A stretch of 64,000 bases of DNA from Diphasiastrum complanatum (GCA_029204225.1 CM055102.1:19266688-19330687), one strand, 5' to 3'. Positions 1 through 10,372 are shown, counted from the first letter of the stretch. Numbers and translations: made by a program. The notes: generated by a model not told the origin, from the sequence alone.

Positions 1-835
1 ATTGGAACCCGGGTTGCAAAACCACACTCCAACCCTGATCACGCCACTCAACCTGAACCCCCTTATATTCCGCCAAAATCAACAGATATGAGAAATGAAA
101 CCTGGCACGAACCACCAATGGACACCATCCACAGTTACGGATTGATTAGACTAACAACCAAGTGGAGTTAGTGAAGACGTATGAAGTATTGATCAACGGA
201 ATCTAGAAAACGTATGGGAAAAGTTGGGAGAAAACATGTATCGCGTAAACAACATCAGCTGAGTATTACCTGATAGACAAAGTACTACACTAGATCAACC
301 ATCATAGGTATACCAAAAAAAACTAGATTGAAGGCATCACCATCGGGAGAAACGTCAAATTCCCAAAGGGAGTGATTAGGACTTAGGAGAAGCAGCCATG
401 GATCCCGGCTGCCTGGAGAGCCCGATGGCAGATCAAACTAACACATGATGGACTTTGCTGAACCATTTGTTGGGCACTTAGTGGGTCCCGCCACTAAAGT
501 ACTATTGGCTAAGCTTATCCAAGTGGGCCCCGCAATAGGGCTTCTCGCGTGTATAAGCCCAACCCAATGAGCACGCAAACTAGTCTTGTAAAACTTGTAG
601 AATTAAGAATAAGTGACTAGGGGCTTAAAACTCTAAAGTGACATTAGGAGCCCTAAGTCAAGTCGTTATTAAGACAGCTAAAAGGGCCCAAATTAGAACT
701 CACATGAATCATGTGAGTGCCCTTGTGCTTTCTTAGAACCACTAGATTCATTTTGTGTTAGTTTAAAGGGCTTGGATTAGGATCCTTGCCATTGTAATTA
801 GCCAACAGGAGAAAGGGGCAAGGGACTCCCCCATC
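1..835. other. Non-coding flank upstream of the LINE
   Basis: I see no convincing gene here on either strand; the short open frames lack recognisable domains. The last part looks promoter-like and is listed separately. It may be an old LTR or intergenic DNA, but no second copy is visible in the window to prove an LTR. Confidence 0.5.
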
Positions 836-889
836 TATAAAAGGGCACCCTTTGAACCATATTTCCATGTTCAATAAGAGAAGAAGATT
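836..889 (+). promoter_or_regulatory. TATA-box promoter-like block upstream of LINE ORF1
   Basis: A good TATA box (TATAAAAGG, 836-844) lies about 50 bp before the first ATG of LINE ORF1. It is followed by a short A/G-rich leader containing AATAAGAG. This spacing resembles the U3/R part of a plant LTR or a class II promoter. Most LINEs rely on internal promoters, so this may be an older LTR fragment that now sits in front of the LINE. Function is inferred from the motif only. Confidence 0.4.
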
Positions 890-1924
890 ATGCCCAAATG
901 TGACCCCCGCTCTCCCTCCTGCCTCGCCCCTTGCTCCCGTGGCCAAATCTGCCTCCCTTCCCTCTCATCGCGCGATCTCTCTCTCTCTCTCTCCTCCATC
1001 TGCTTACCGCCTCCTATGGCACCTAAGAAAAAGGAGGGTGTTCTTACACCCCCCTCCCTGTTGGACACCCCCCCATCACCGGTAGTGATGGAGGAGCCGT
1101 CTTCGGTGACAGAAACTATCAACATGGCTGCCATTGACTACACTCCTTCCAAACCTACCGAAAGTCTTTTTGCTTATGATCTTAGTTTTATCCGGCAAGA
1201 AATTCTTGGACTTAAGAAACAACTACACCTCTTTGAAGCTGAAAATAGCAAGTTAGCTAAGGATCTTTTTGGTGTCACGGAACGTGTGGAGCAGCTTGAG
1301 CAAGAAAATATATATCTTAAGCAACGAATTGCAGAAAAAAGTGCCTTGGAGGAGACTTCCAACAAGATCAATAGCTTGGAGAAACAAGTCGAGGAGACGA
1401 AAACGTGGGCAGCACTCTTCAAACCGGATGATATGGGCAGCAAACTCTCATCACTCGCAAAACAGGTTGAAGAAACGACATCGATCCTTAAGCAAGGTAA
1501 TCACTCTCAGATTTCATCTTTTCCGAAGGAAAACGATTTGGAGACAGTTTTGGGTGAACAAGCCAGAAGGGCCAAAAAAGCCTTTAACATTAGAGTAAGA
1601 GGCATTGCCAATGGTGGAAAACCGTTGGAAGAAGCTACGGATTTGCTCATTTCCAAGTTATCTCATGTGGCTGACGGTTTTGATACTGCTTGGCGCAGTA
1701 AATTTGATGACAATGTTTTGTTTATCAAGTTCCGCTCGCTTTCACAACGCAATGCTGCCCTTCGGCTTAGGGCAAAGCTTAAAGGTACTTTCATTTATAT
1801 GGATGATGACTTAACAAATACTCAATGGTTGGCAAGAAAAAAGATTATCCTTGAAGCGAAAGAGAAAGGGCAAAGGGTTGTTTTTATTGACGGGAAACCG
1901 AGATTTTTCGACCTTCCACAATAG
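890..1924 (+). CDS. LINE ORF1 protein: coiled coil plus RNA-binding C-terminal domain
   Basis: The 344-codon frame starts at ATG 890. A second ATG at 1016 begins MAPKKKEG, with a possible nuclear localisation signal, and may be the real start because residues 1-42 are Ser/Leu/Cys-rich translation of a CT-rich leader. Residues about 100-200 are strongly heptad-like (repeated LEKQVEE, LEQEN), which suggests a trimerising coiled coil. Residues about 225-344 (from RAKKAFNIRVRGI to the end) look like the RRM/CTD RNA-binding part of L1-type ORF1 proteins, including IYMDDDLT. In this family ORF1p coats the element RNA and acts as a chaperone. No CCHC knuckle is present. The TAG stop (1922-1924) is followed directly by the in-frame ORF2. 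Confidence 0.8.
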   Translation: MPKCDPRSPSCLAPCSRGQICLPSLSSRDLSLSLSSICLPPPMAPKKKEGVLTPPSLLDTPPSPVVMEEPSSVTETINMAAIDYTPSKPTESLFAYDLSFIRQEILGLKKQLHLFEAENSKLAKDLFGVTERVEQLEQENIYLKQRIAEKSALEETSNKINSLEKQVEETKTWAALFKPDDMGSKLSSLAKQVEETTSILKQGNHSQISSFPKENDLETVLGEQARRAKKAFNIRVRGIANGGKPLEEATDLLISKLSHVADGFDTAWRSKFDDNVLFIKFRSLSQRNAALRLRAKLKGTFIYMDDDLTNTQWLARKKIILEAKEKGQRVVFIDGKPRFFDLPQ

Positions 1925-4900
1925 GAACTAGGGGCCCCCGGATATAGAAGCTACCCGAGATCCCCTACCAATTTGAGACTTGGCTTCTGGAATTGTAATG
2001 GTTTTTTATCTTCGTCATCAGCCGGAGACTTTGCTGATTTTATTAGAAAATGCGACATTTTGTTGTTGGCTGAAACTCATGAGTCCTTATATCATCCTCT
2101 TCCAAATATACAGGAGTACTCTTGGCATTTTGCTTTTCGTCCATTTGTTAGGGGAAAAACTTGTCGAGGATCTGGAGGAGTAGCTTGTTTATACAGAGAC
2201 ACCACAGTTCAGATGGTTAAACAAGATCCATACGCTCGCTATATTTGGTTACACATTATTGGCTCACTATTGGGATTACCTCAGGACATCTATATAGCTG
2301 TATGCTATTTTGCTCCACAGACCTCAGTGTTTGCTGAGTTTGGCGGGGACCCTTTTCAGGCTCTCTCAGATGATATTGCTATCTTTTCTCAGCAGGGTTC
2401 CATTTTACTAGCAGGTGATTTCAACGCCCGCACAAGCTCTAGACAAACCGAATTTCATGCAGCTACGGATCTTCTCAGGCTTTACCCTTTGGATATGGGG
2501 CTAGACCGGGTATCACAGGATGCAGACACTCCAGCTACATCTTTCGGGGAGCAGTTGATCACTCTAGCAGAGACACACGCTCTTGCCATTTTGAATGGCC
2601 TCACACAGTGGCCTTCCTCATCAGCATATACATGCTATCCTCATGGTGGAGGACATAGTGTGGTCGACTACTTCATTGGATCACCTGCTTTGATCTCTCA
2701 CATTTCTGATTTCTCCATCACACCCCCTACCATTTCCGATCACTCACTCTTACACATCTCACTTGGTCACATAACCTCTTCTTTGCAAATTTCTTGCTCT
2801 CTTCCCACTCATAAACGTATTCCTTTCACCCAATCTGGATTCACTAATTACACCACAATCTTATCCCAACTACTCGCTAACTTCCCGTTCATGGCACCAA
2901 TTGACCAGCAAGCCACTTTTCTCTCTACATCCCTCTTAGCTGCTGCTTCCTCATCCTTCCCCACCAAAACGACATCATCTCACAGAAGTGTTCACAACAG
3001 ATGGTATGATGCAGAATGCCGCTCTCTTCACAATCATGTGACATATGCCAGGTCACACTCCCCTGCCACACTCAAACAATGCCAGAAAGAATATCATAGA
3101 ACCACCAGAACAAAGAAGATCAAGTACCTACAATCACTCTGCCAAAAAATGATCAACTCTTTAGATTCACCCTCCTCCTCTTTTTTCTGGAAACATTTCA
3201 CCAGACACTCTTCAACATTGGCCCCCATAGCCATCGAATCCTGGATCGAGTATGCCACGGAGTTATATACCACGGACTCTCCTCCTACCTCACTCTCACC
3301 GAGACCTGACCACTGCTCACTTTTCACCCCTGACATGGTTGAAAACGCCATTAAACATGCCAAACTAAATAAAGCCACTGACTATGACCCCTTAAGTGTA
3401 GACTTCCTAAAGCCCGTAGCACATCTCATCTCCCCTTACATTGCTCATGTTTTTAACACAGCTGTTACTTCTGGTTTTCCTACGGCTTGGTGTACTAATA
3501 TCCTTCACCCCATCCTCAAGGCAGGTGATCCCATGAATGTAGGAAACTACCGCACCATTATGATTGGCCACACTCTAGCTAAGATATATGGCTCTATACT
3601 ACAGACAGTCACTGGATCTTTTGCTGAAACTGAGGGTTTACACGCTATGGGTCAAGCTGGTTTCAGACCGGGATATTCTACTTCAGACCAGATCTTCATT
3701 TTGAGATGCATTATTGAGGAGGCTCGACATCGGAAACAGAGAATTTACTGTTGCTTTGTGGATTTTCGCAAAGCTTTTGACTCTGTTCCACGACATCTTC
3801 TTTTCCAGAGACTGTCTTCACTTGGCTTTTCAGAGGATACTATTGCTGCGATCATTACTTTATATGAGCGAGTCTTGGCACGTTTCAGAGATGGTAGTGG
3901 CTGGTCCTCACAGATACATTCTACCATTGGGGTGAAGCAGGGTTGCCCCTTATCACCCACTCTTTTTGCACTATATATAGATGACCTCGAGCGGATTATT
4001 CGCGAGGAAGGTGGAGAGGGCTGTCCCCTAGCAGACATTATTATCCCCATTCTCTTGTACGCTGATGATGTGGTTCTCCTCTCATCCTCTGCAGCTGGTT
4101 TACAGAGTCACCTTTCTGCTTTACATCACTTTTGCCAGCGTTGGGGATTGACGGTTAACCTTAAGAAGACTAAGATTATGGTGTTTAACACCAACAGACA
4201 GCATATGAGAGATGTGATTTTCTATTATGACGGGCTACCGATTGAGATCGTGACCTCCTACACCTATTTGGGAGTTCTTTTCTCTGGTCCGCTACTCACT
4301 TTTCGACCAGCAGCCACCGCCAGGCTCCGCAAGGGGCATACCGCTCTTGTGCATATGGAGAGATTTTGCTCTACTTATTATGTGCAGGATCCTGCTACCA
4401 GATGCCTACTATTTTCTGCTACTGTCTCCCCAGTTGTGCTATATTCGGCTGAGACTTGGTGCCCTGATTTATCACGCGATACATGGAGAGATCTTACTCG
4501 TATCTAGATTCTCATGCTCAGTAGGATAATTCGGGCTAAGCCCTCAGTACCACATGATATCATACTAGCCGAGTTTTCTTCTCCTCCATTAGTTGTTGGT
4601 GCTATGTTTCAGATCATCACCTTTCTTCACAGGGTATCAGATCTAGATACCTCCAGATACATTGTTGCTGCTCTCACTTCATCTTGTACCCTTGCAGATC
4701 AGGGAGCCAAGCACTCTTGGTATCGCAGTGTCTCAGCCCTTCTTCAGACTTGGGGTTTATCCGCACTTGATCTTCCGAATGGAACCCATGCTTATATCAG
4801 ACAGCAGATTTACCGGAGCTACATACGCACTATATGGTCACATCCTGATCCAGATAGGGTCAAGCTACATTATTATGGCACACATCTTTTATGGCTGGAC

Positions 4901-5476
4901 GTTTCGGGCTTGCCTATTCTTCCAGTTTATCTTACACAGACGCTATCTTTTGGTCTGAGATATCGTATAGGACAGCTTCGAGTCTCTTCTCATCAGCTTG
5001 CTATCGAGACAGGTAGATACACAGACACTCCCAGATTGCAGCGGATATGTCAGCTTTGTTCTCTTCAGGAGGTGGAAGATGAGTTTCATTTCATCTTTCG
5101 CTGCCCAGTATACTATGAGATTAGAGGACGATACCATTGTTTATACCGAGATATTCCCCTCACGTTGAGCTCCTTCCTCGAGTATCCAGATGCTAGATGT
5201 GTGGGTCTTCTTTTGAGAGAGATGTATATTTTACGAGCTTCACTTCTACCTACGCTCTCAGATATGGATTCCAGTCAGGCTCACATTACTCAGTTCTTCC
5301 AGAAGCGAGACAGAGTGGATATTTCGGTTGCGGATTTTGACGTCCCCGTCCGAAGATCGAAGACACAGAGAGTTTCGGCTCGATCCAGTGCTACTAGATC
5401 TTCATACGCCTCCCACCAGCCTACATCACGACCCACTACTACCATCACTCATTACTTTCAGCTTGCTCGTAGCTAG
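1925..5476 (+). CDS. LINE ORF2: APE endonuclease, reverse transcriptase, zinc knuckle (one internal TAG)
   Basis: The frame is open from 1925 to 4504 and, after one TAG at 4505-4507, from 4508 to 5476. The endonuclease begins almost at once (FWNCNG near 1985) and includes AETHE, LLAGDFNAR (about 2400-2430) and the terminal SDH (about 2735-2743). The RT domain spans about 3340-4200: FVDFRKAFD, GVKQGCPLSPTLF and LYADD carry the three catalytic aspartates. After the TAG come a thumb-like region and a CX2C...HX6C knuckle (from 5048), then a basic Ser/Thr/Arg tail with two PCNA-box-like motifs. No ATG precedes the endonuclease motif in this frame; the first is near 2215, inside the domain, so ORF2 is probably made by reading through or restarting at the ORF1 stop. 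The internal TAG would remove the zinc knuckle and is probably a disabling mutation. Confidence 0.85.
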
Positions 5477-5710
5477 TTTCCTCCGCGGAGCAGGTGGTTA
5501 AGCTCTTGCTTTGTACCCTCACCAGCTGGTGGTCAAGCTTGGATACTTTTTCTCTTAGAGACAGAGAGATCGATATTTTAGTTTTAGTTTTACTGTCTTT
5601 TCATTGGTAAATAAGTCCTTATGCGGACAATGCTTCTCACATTTTGTACTCTCTTTTGTCTTATGTGCCCCTGGGCACCAAAAGACGTTAATAATAATAA
5701 TTCTAATTCT

Positions 5711-5715
<5 letters not shown>
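5477..5715 (+). other. LINE 3' UTR with hairpin and TAA-type tail
   Basis: Two perfect palindromes (CTCCGCGGAG at 5481-5490, CACCAGCTGGTG at 5520-5531) are followed by a GC hairpin (GTGCCC-CT-GGGCAC, 5665-5678) and a tail of TAA and TTCTAA repeats. A 3' hairpin just before a short repeated tail is typical of LINEs whose RT recognises its RNA end specifically. Role here is inferred. Confidence 0.55.

Positions 5716-5783
<68 letters not shown>
5714..5783. repeat. (TC)n(CA)n microsatellite
   Basis: About 55 bp of TC repeats are followed by CA repeats, immediately after the LINE tail. The repeat probably grew from the tail. Confidence 0.9.
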
Positions 5784-5786
<3 letters not shown>

Positions 5787-5829
5787 TTTTTGTAGTTGAT
5801 ATTGCTTTCCATTTGCTTCTTCTTTCTAT

Positions 5830-6048
5830 TTGCATGTAGTTAATGATTTTTGAGAGAGTAGAGAGGATAGGATGTAAACAACTCCCCCATTGTAATCTAT
5901 TCTTTCTTCTTCTTGCTTGTGGTTAAAGTAGGGTGGTTAGTTAGATGTGGTTAATCTAGGCGTAGTTAGAGTAGGTTTTGCAAGCTAACTTCGCAAGGGA
6001 AGCACTACTCCCTTGGGAACGAATCTATAGGTGAACTAGGCCGCTACA
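5830..6048 (+). repeat. Probable 3' end of a Gypsy-type LTR
   Basis: The sequence ends in CTACA just before a primer-binding-site-like motif. The left edge is unknown and no partner LTR was found, so limits are approximate. Confidence 0.4.
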
Positions 6049-6053
6049 ATTTT

Positions 6054-6073
6054 TTGGCATCAATGTCGGGGAA
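6054..6073 (+). promoter_or_regulatory. Degenerate primer-binding site (tRNA-Asp type)
   Basis: TTGGCATCAATGTCGGGGAA resembles the TTGGCGCCGTTGCCGGGGAA site found after the 5' LTR of plant Tat/Athila Gypsy elements. Several bases differ, consistent with an old copy. Confidence 0.45.
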
Positions 6074-7130
6074 TAGATTAGCATTTTCATGTTTTTCTAG
6101 CTTGCATGCATTCATCTTGTGTTTGTGATTTTTGTTTGTGGAATGGATGTGTGGGGGGTAGTTTAGTGAAGAGTAGAGATTATATTTGTTGTTTTTTCAT
6201 GATTTGTAACTTGTATGATTTGTGGAGACAGATTGAGAGGTTAAAAACATCAGATTCCAGCACCCTATCCCTTCCACAGATCCTAAAAATCAAAAAAATC
6301 AGAAAAACCATGTAGTTTTGACAAATTATCTAGAAAAAGAGACAAAAACCACCTATCGAACCTGATATCTCTCTACTCTGATCAAACCAACCTTCGCCCA
6401 CCTGGCAGTATGTTCTACCACATCATCATTACCTACAGTTAGTCACGCGAAGATTAGTTCCCAGACAATTTGCCAAAATTGCCAAAAAATAGCCAGAAAA
6501 ATGAAAAAACCTTTGTAAAAAATGTCCAGAATCTCACAATTGCCCAAAACACCCCAGACAACCTTCGACCAGCTTCATTTTCAACATCAGAGCCATCTTG
6601 GAGATCGGTGAAGGTTAGTAATAAGTGTACGGTCTCTGGCAAAGGTTCTTGTTCACCAAAAAAGAGAAAAAGTGGTCAGGCGAATGTTCCCAATGCTCAG
6701 AGTAAAATCTAAATCCTTTGAATCCTCGCCTGTGTATCGTCAATCTTCGCCTCAGAATAGTCATAAAACATTGTTCTGAAGTATCTGTGACGTAGGCGAA
6801 GGTTAATATTACCTGTAACTAGTCAGGCGAACATTCCCAGCTCTCAAAAGTGCTAAATTGCCTTCTGAACCCTCGCCAGACTATCTCTCACTAATGAGCC
6901 TTCTAGTCATCAATATGTACTTTCTTGCAAGTCGACGAAGGTTAGTCTCCATCAGAAAGATAGTGGCGAAGGTTCCCAGTCCTATCGCGCCTAAATTGCT
7001 CTTAGAACCCTCGCCGAATCATCCTTCACCAACAAGACGCCGAGCTTCCTAAAGTGGTAATGCACTGTGATAAATCATATAACATTCGGGCGAAGAATCA
7101 TGCTAAGAAAATCTAAAAAAATCCAAAAAA
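6074..7130 (+). other. Leader of the Gypsy-like element
   Basis: No gene is supported. The stretch carries three or so imperfect repeats of a block containing GGCGAAGGTT and CCCTCGCC (about 6660-7030). It is read as the untranslated leader between primer site and gag. Confidence 0.35.
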
Positions 7131-7131
7131 A

Positions 7132-8141
7132 TTGTCAAAACTACTAGTGACTTCACCCACGAAATACCTATTGAGGGAACAAGATGAAGGATTAGATGAT
7201 GATTCCACACCCAAAATTGCATTGCATCATGACTCAACTCCAATTGCATCAACCTCAGCTTCAACGAGCTTGTCCAATCAATCATTGATGGAACGGATCA
7301 CGAAGTTACACAAGCAACAGATGGAGCAGCTCACAACCCAATTTGACCAAAAACTGAAAGCCCTTCAGAATACTGCAGCACCACAATCAGATCCTTATCA
7401 GCAGCAATAGCCTGGATGAGACAATGTTTGGTGTCCCATTTGTACCCAAAATCACACTTCCAATGAGTGTCTGGTACTGCAGCAGAATTTGAAGCTGAAG
7501 CACAAATATTGTCACCTATGCAACGTGTCCTCGCATGACACTGTTTATTGCCCCCACAACCCACGGATCATACAGCAGAAGAGAGCTCAGTTACAGACCT
7601 TATGCTCACCATCAGGGAGCACCTAACGCAGCACCAAGGCTTGGACAAGGTCCTCAGCAACAAAGAATGACACTACCAACACCACTAGTGGCGATCAATC
7701 CTCAAACAGCCCAGGTGAATCTCACGGCAGCGGAAACTAAAACATTTCTCCAACAGGAAATGCAAAAATGGCATGGACCTGATGAACCTTTCATCAATGC
7801 TGCTATTAATGAGTATTACACCACATATGCTAGCCACAACGAGAAGGGGGGCAGATTATATGGATGCTATAGATGCGGAGAAGGACATAGGATTGTCGAA
7901 TGTCCAAAAAAAGAAATTTATACGCCCTTACTGCCGCGAGTGTGGATATGGACACTGCCTCAAGAGTTGTCCATTGAGAGCCAACACCAACGCGCCATTG
8001 AATTGGACTGCAGTTCAATCAACAGGCACAAGCACAAATCCACACCAAGTTGCACCAAAGGGACCTCCCTATCCTAACGTTCCAGTGCTAGCTGATACGC
8101 GAGCACGAAAGCGCCCGAATGTGAAGGATGAACAAGGATGA
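7132..8141 (+). pseudogene. Gypsy-like gag with four zinc knuckles, frameshifted
   Basis: Reading frame moves between all three frames, so the gene is dead. The N-terminal part (7132-7410) is a Gln/Ser-rich helix with KLHKQQMEQL. Two CCHC-type knuckles follow, CPIC...H...C (about 7432-7470) and CHLC...H...C (about 7510-7551). Two more are CYRCGEGHRIVEC (about 7864-7902) and CRECGYGHCLKSC (about 7930-7969). Gag normally binds and packages element RNA. Four knuckles is more than the one or two usual in plant Gypsy Gag. The protease downstream supports Gypsy rather than copia. No start codon can be defended because of the decay. Confidence 0.6.
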
Positions 8142-8425
8142 TATCATAAGATCAGGCATTGGATACAAGAAGCACAAGCGAAGGAAGCTGCACATCAACC
8201 AATAGCTCCTCAAGACACTACTCCAGGTAGAGATCAACAAGCGACCGCACCGCAAGGTTCACCACATAGATCAGATGTGAACGTGCGACTACACCATCGA
8301 GAAAAACCATTCCATATGGCAGAACCCGAAGCTCCAAGGATGGAACTGCTAACAAGCATCTTATCCAGCAAAATGAACATCTCTATTGGAGAGTTCTTCG
8401 GCCTGCACCTCAAGCAAAGGGTGTC
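8142..8425 (+). pseudogene. Gag-protease linker of the Gypsy-like element
   Basis: A Gln/Pro/His-rich linker (frame of WIQEAQAKEAA) ends in MELLTSILSSKMNIS. That resembles the helix before the protease in plant Gypsy polyproteins. It continues the decayed gag into the protease. Confidence 0.4.
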
Positions 8426-8914
8426 TTGTCAGATTTGTTGAACACCGAACCGAACATACCTTCCAAAGAACTATTATTTTGTGCTAGATTCGAAGAAGCC
8501 AACAATGTTCTGAACGTGGGAGCACCTTGGGAGAGAGAGCAGTACAATATAACTCTTCCTATCAAGCACAAACTCTTCGGAGAAGAAGCTGTTGTTGTAG
8601 ATGGAGGATCGGGTGTCAACCTTATCTCCACTACTTTGCATGAGAAAAGGAATCTACAAGGCCTGAAAGCTCCCAAGCTTGCCATCAAACTAGCTGATCA
8701 ATCATGTGTAGCAAGGGTACAATTTGTCATTACATTTGCAGTGATGGACATTCCTGAGACACCCACTGCCTATCGAATTTTGTTGGGACGACCCTGGTTA
8801 CGAGTTGCGCAAGTAGTTCATGATTGGGGGACCAACAAAATCACATTTGAAAATAGAGAGCAGCATGTCATGGGTTTGTCAGTTTATGTGGTCAATATTG
8901 GGCCTATGGCTTGA
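8426..8914 (+). pseudogene. Gypsy-type retropepsin domain
   Basis: A 162-codon open stretch contains the aspartic protease active site VVVDGGSGVNLIS (about 8591-8630) and the flap/second-half signature ILLGRPWL (about 8777-8800), typical of plant Gypsy proteases that cleave Gag-Pol. The usual D-T/S-G-A is D-G-G-S here, as in many plant Gypsy elements. The frame ends at a stop and no RT or integrase follows, so the element is truncated near 8.94 kb. Confidence 0.65.
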
Positions 8915-9000
8915 ATTAAATTTTCGAAGTTTGAAGTTACTAATTATCGTAAATTGTAATTTACTAATTTGCAGGCAATAACACGTTTGTCCCTCTTTGT

Positions 9001-9294
9001 GTGCACTGTGTAGGGCCTGTCACTCGAGCAGAGCGTAGGAGGAGGGTAGGAGAGGCTAGCAGCTCCCGTGCTCATAGCCCCGAGGACGAGTCTGAGTCTG
9101 AGGCATCGTCAGGGTCAGAGTCCTCAGAGGAGGAGGAGTATGAGGATGAGGAGTCCGAGGAGGGCGGGGATGAGGATGAGGGGCATCATACCACTGCCTC
9201 TGATGAGGATTTCGCAGCTAAGCCTACCACTCGAGAGGCCACAGCAGGCTCCACAGCACCACCAGCGAGTGGGAGGAGTGTTACGAGCTCGTAA
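9001..9294 (+). pseudogene. Highly acidic C-terminal tail of an unidentified retroelement protein
   Basis: Open frame of 97 codons. RAERRRRVGEASSSR leads into a Glu/Asp/Ser tract (SSEEEEYEDEESEEGGDEDEG) and a Thr/Ala-rich end. No catalytic motif is visible. It sits just upstream of an apparent polypurine tract and LTR, so it may be the end of a Gag or Pol. A host acidic protein fragment is possible. The start is not defined. Confidence 0.35.
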
Positions 9295-9380
9295 CCAGTG
9301 CCGAACCCTAGAGAACACAGATAGATCAGATACCACAGTCAGGGTCGTGTCCAGCGTACATGACCAACAGGGCAAGGCAG

Positions 9381-9636
9381 TGTGAGTAGTGTGCCCCAGC
9401 ACGGTCCATAGCCATGGCGGGCCTAACACAGCCTAGGGACCCTGTCAGCAGGATAGGGCCCCCAGTTGGGTCCCGACGTGCAGTCGGCCACGTCAGTGCC
9501 ACGTGGCCGACACTTGGCAGTAGCATGCTACCAGTCCTCACATTGGGCTAGGAGGGGCTTACTCTATATCAAGGAGTAGGCAAGGTTGGGTGGATCAGTT
9601 AGTGTTTGCCCTACTGTGGTGTTAGGATCTATTACA
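9381..9636 (+). repeat. Short LTR (about 256 bp)
   Basis: It begins TGTGAGTAG after a purine-rich ACAGGGCAAGGCAG and ends in TTACA. One base later comes a perfect initiator-tRNA-Met primer site. A TATATCA box lies inside. Having a polypurine tract on one side and a primer site on the other suggests an LTR shared by tandem copies. No second copy is present in the window. Confidence 0.5.
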
Positions 9637-9637
9637 C

Positions 9638-9650
9638 TGGTATCAGAGCC
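9638..9650 (+). promoter_or_regulatory. Primer-binding site (initiator tRNA-Met)
   Basis: TGGTATCAGAGCC is the standard iMet primer site of plant LTR retrotransposons. Confidence 0.75.
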
Positions 9651-10372
9651 ATCTCCATCCTAGGGAGTTCAGGAGCAGCAGTAGAGAAAGCTATCAGAAG
9701 ATAGGAAGTGTTTCTCAATTTCTTAGAAAAGATTAGAGGAGGAGAATCGTTGTAGGTACAGCCTTCAAACCCTTGAAATTCACTGAGAATTTACAGTTGT
9801 AGGAAGTAGAATTCCTTCTGTAGGTAAATCGCTGGAAAGGCAGCAATCTATATCAGATTTCAGATATCTGAGAGGAGATTTTAGAAAGGATTTAGAGTAG
9901 AAACCAACGAGCAGGTCCATCGCTGTGGGATCAGAAATCTACGTCTGAAATTTCAGAAAAATCCAAGGAAATTTGAAGGGTTTTCAAGCAAGTTTTCTTA
10001 GCAAGGCCAGCGCTGGACAGGGAGGTGAAAAATTGGTTTTTCATCACTGTTTTTTAGAATTTTTCAGTAGTTTGAATATCAAACTAGATTGCCACAAACC
10101 AGCGACCTACTGCCTAAAATCAGATCAGTCAGCTACTCAACTCAAGAACCGGGAAATTTGGCACCGTTTTGAAGCTTCAAACTGGCATTTTCCGGGAAAG
10201 CAGGTCTGAAATCTTGGGGAAAAGAGCTGAAAGGGTTCCTCTTCGTAATTTCTTTGGAAGTACAGTCCTCAGAAACAGCTAAGTCATCTTTCCTTTCCCT
10301 TGTACAGTTGTAAATTAGTCTTTTAAACTTTTTTTCCTTCAGAAGTTAAGGTAGCTCTCTTTCAGTTCCGAA
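9651..10372 (+). other. Leader between primer site and gag start
   Basis: About 720 bp without a supported gene; read as the untranslated leader of the LTR element. Confidence 0.4.

Larger units (their letters stand above)
890..5715 (+). mobile_element. Near-complete non-LTR retrotransposon (LINE, APE endonuclease type)
   Basis: The element has a 5' leader, ORF1, ORF2, a 3' UTR with a hairpin, and a TAA-rich tail running into (TC)n. ORF2 has an apurinic-type endonuclease at its N-terminus, a reverse transcriptase (FVDFRKAFD at about 3754, YADD at 4058-4069) and a C-terminal zinc knuckle. Both ORFs are in one frame, separated by one TAG, and only one further in-frame TAG (4505) interrupts 4.5 kb. 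That is very little decay compared with the other elements in the window, so insertion is probably recent. The 3' tail is TAA-type rather than poly(A), and ORF1 lacks the zinc knuckle common in angiosperm L1 ORF1. The exact 5' end and target-site duplications were not found. Confidence 0.85.
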
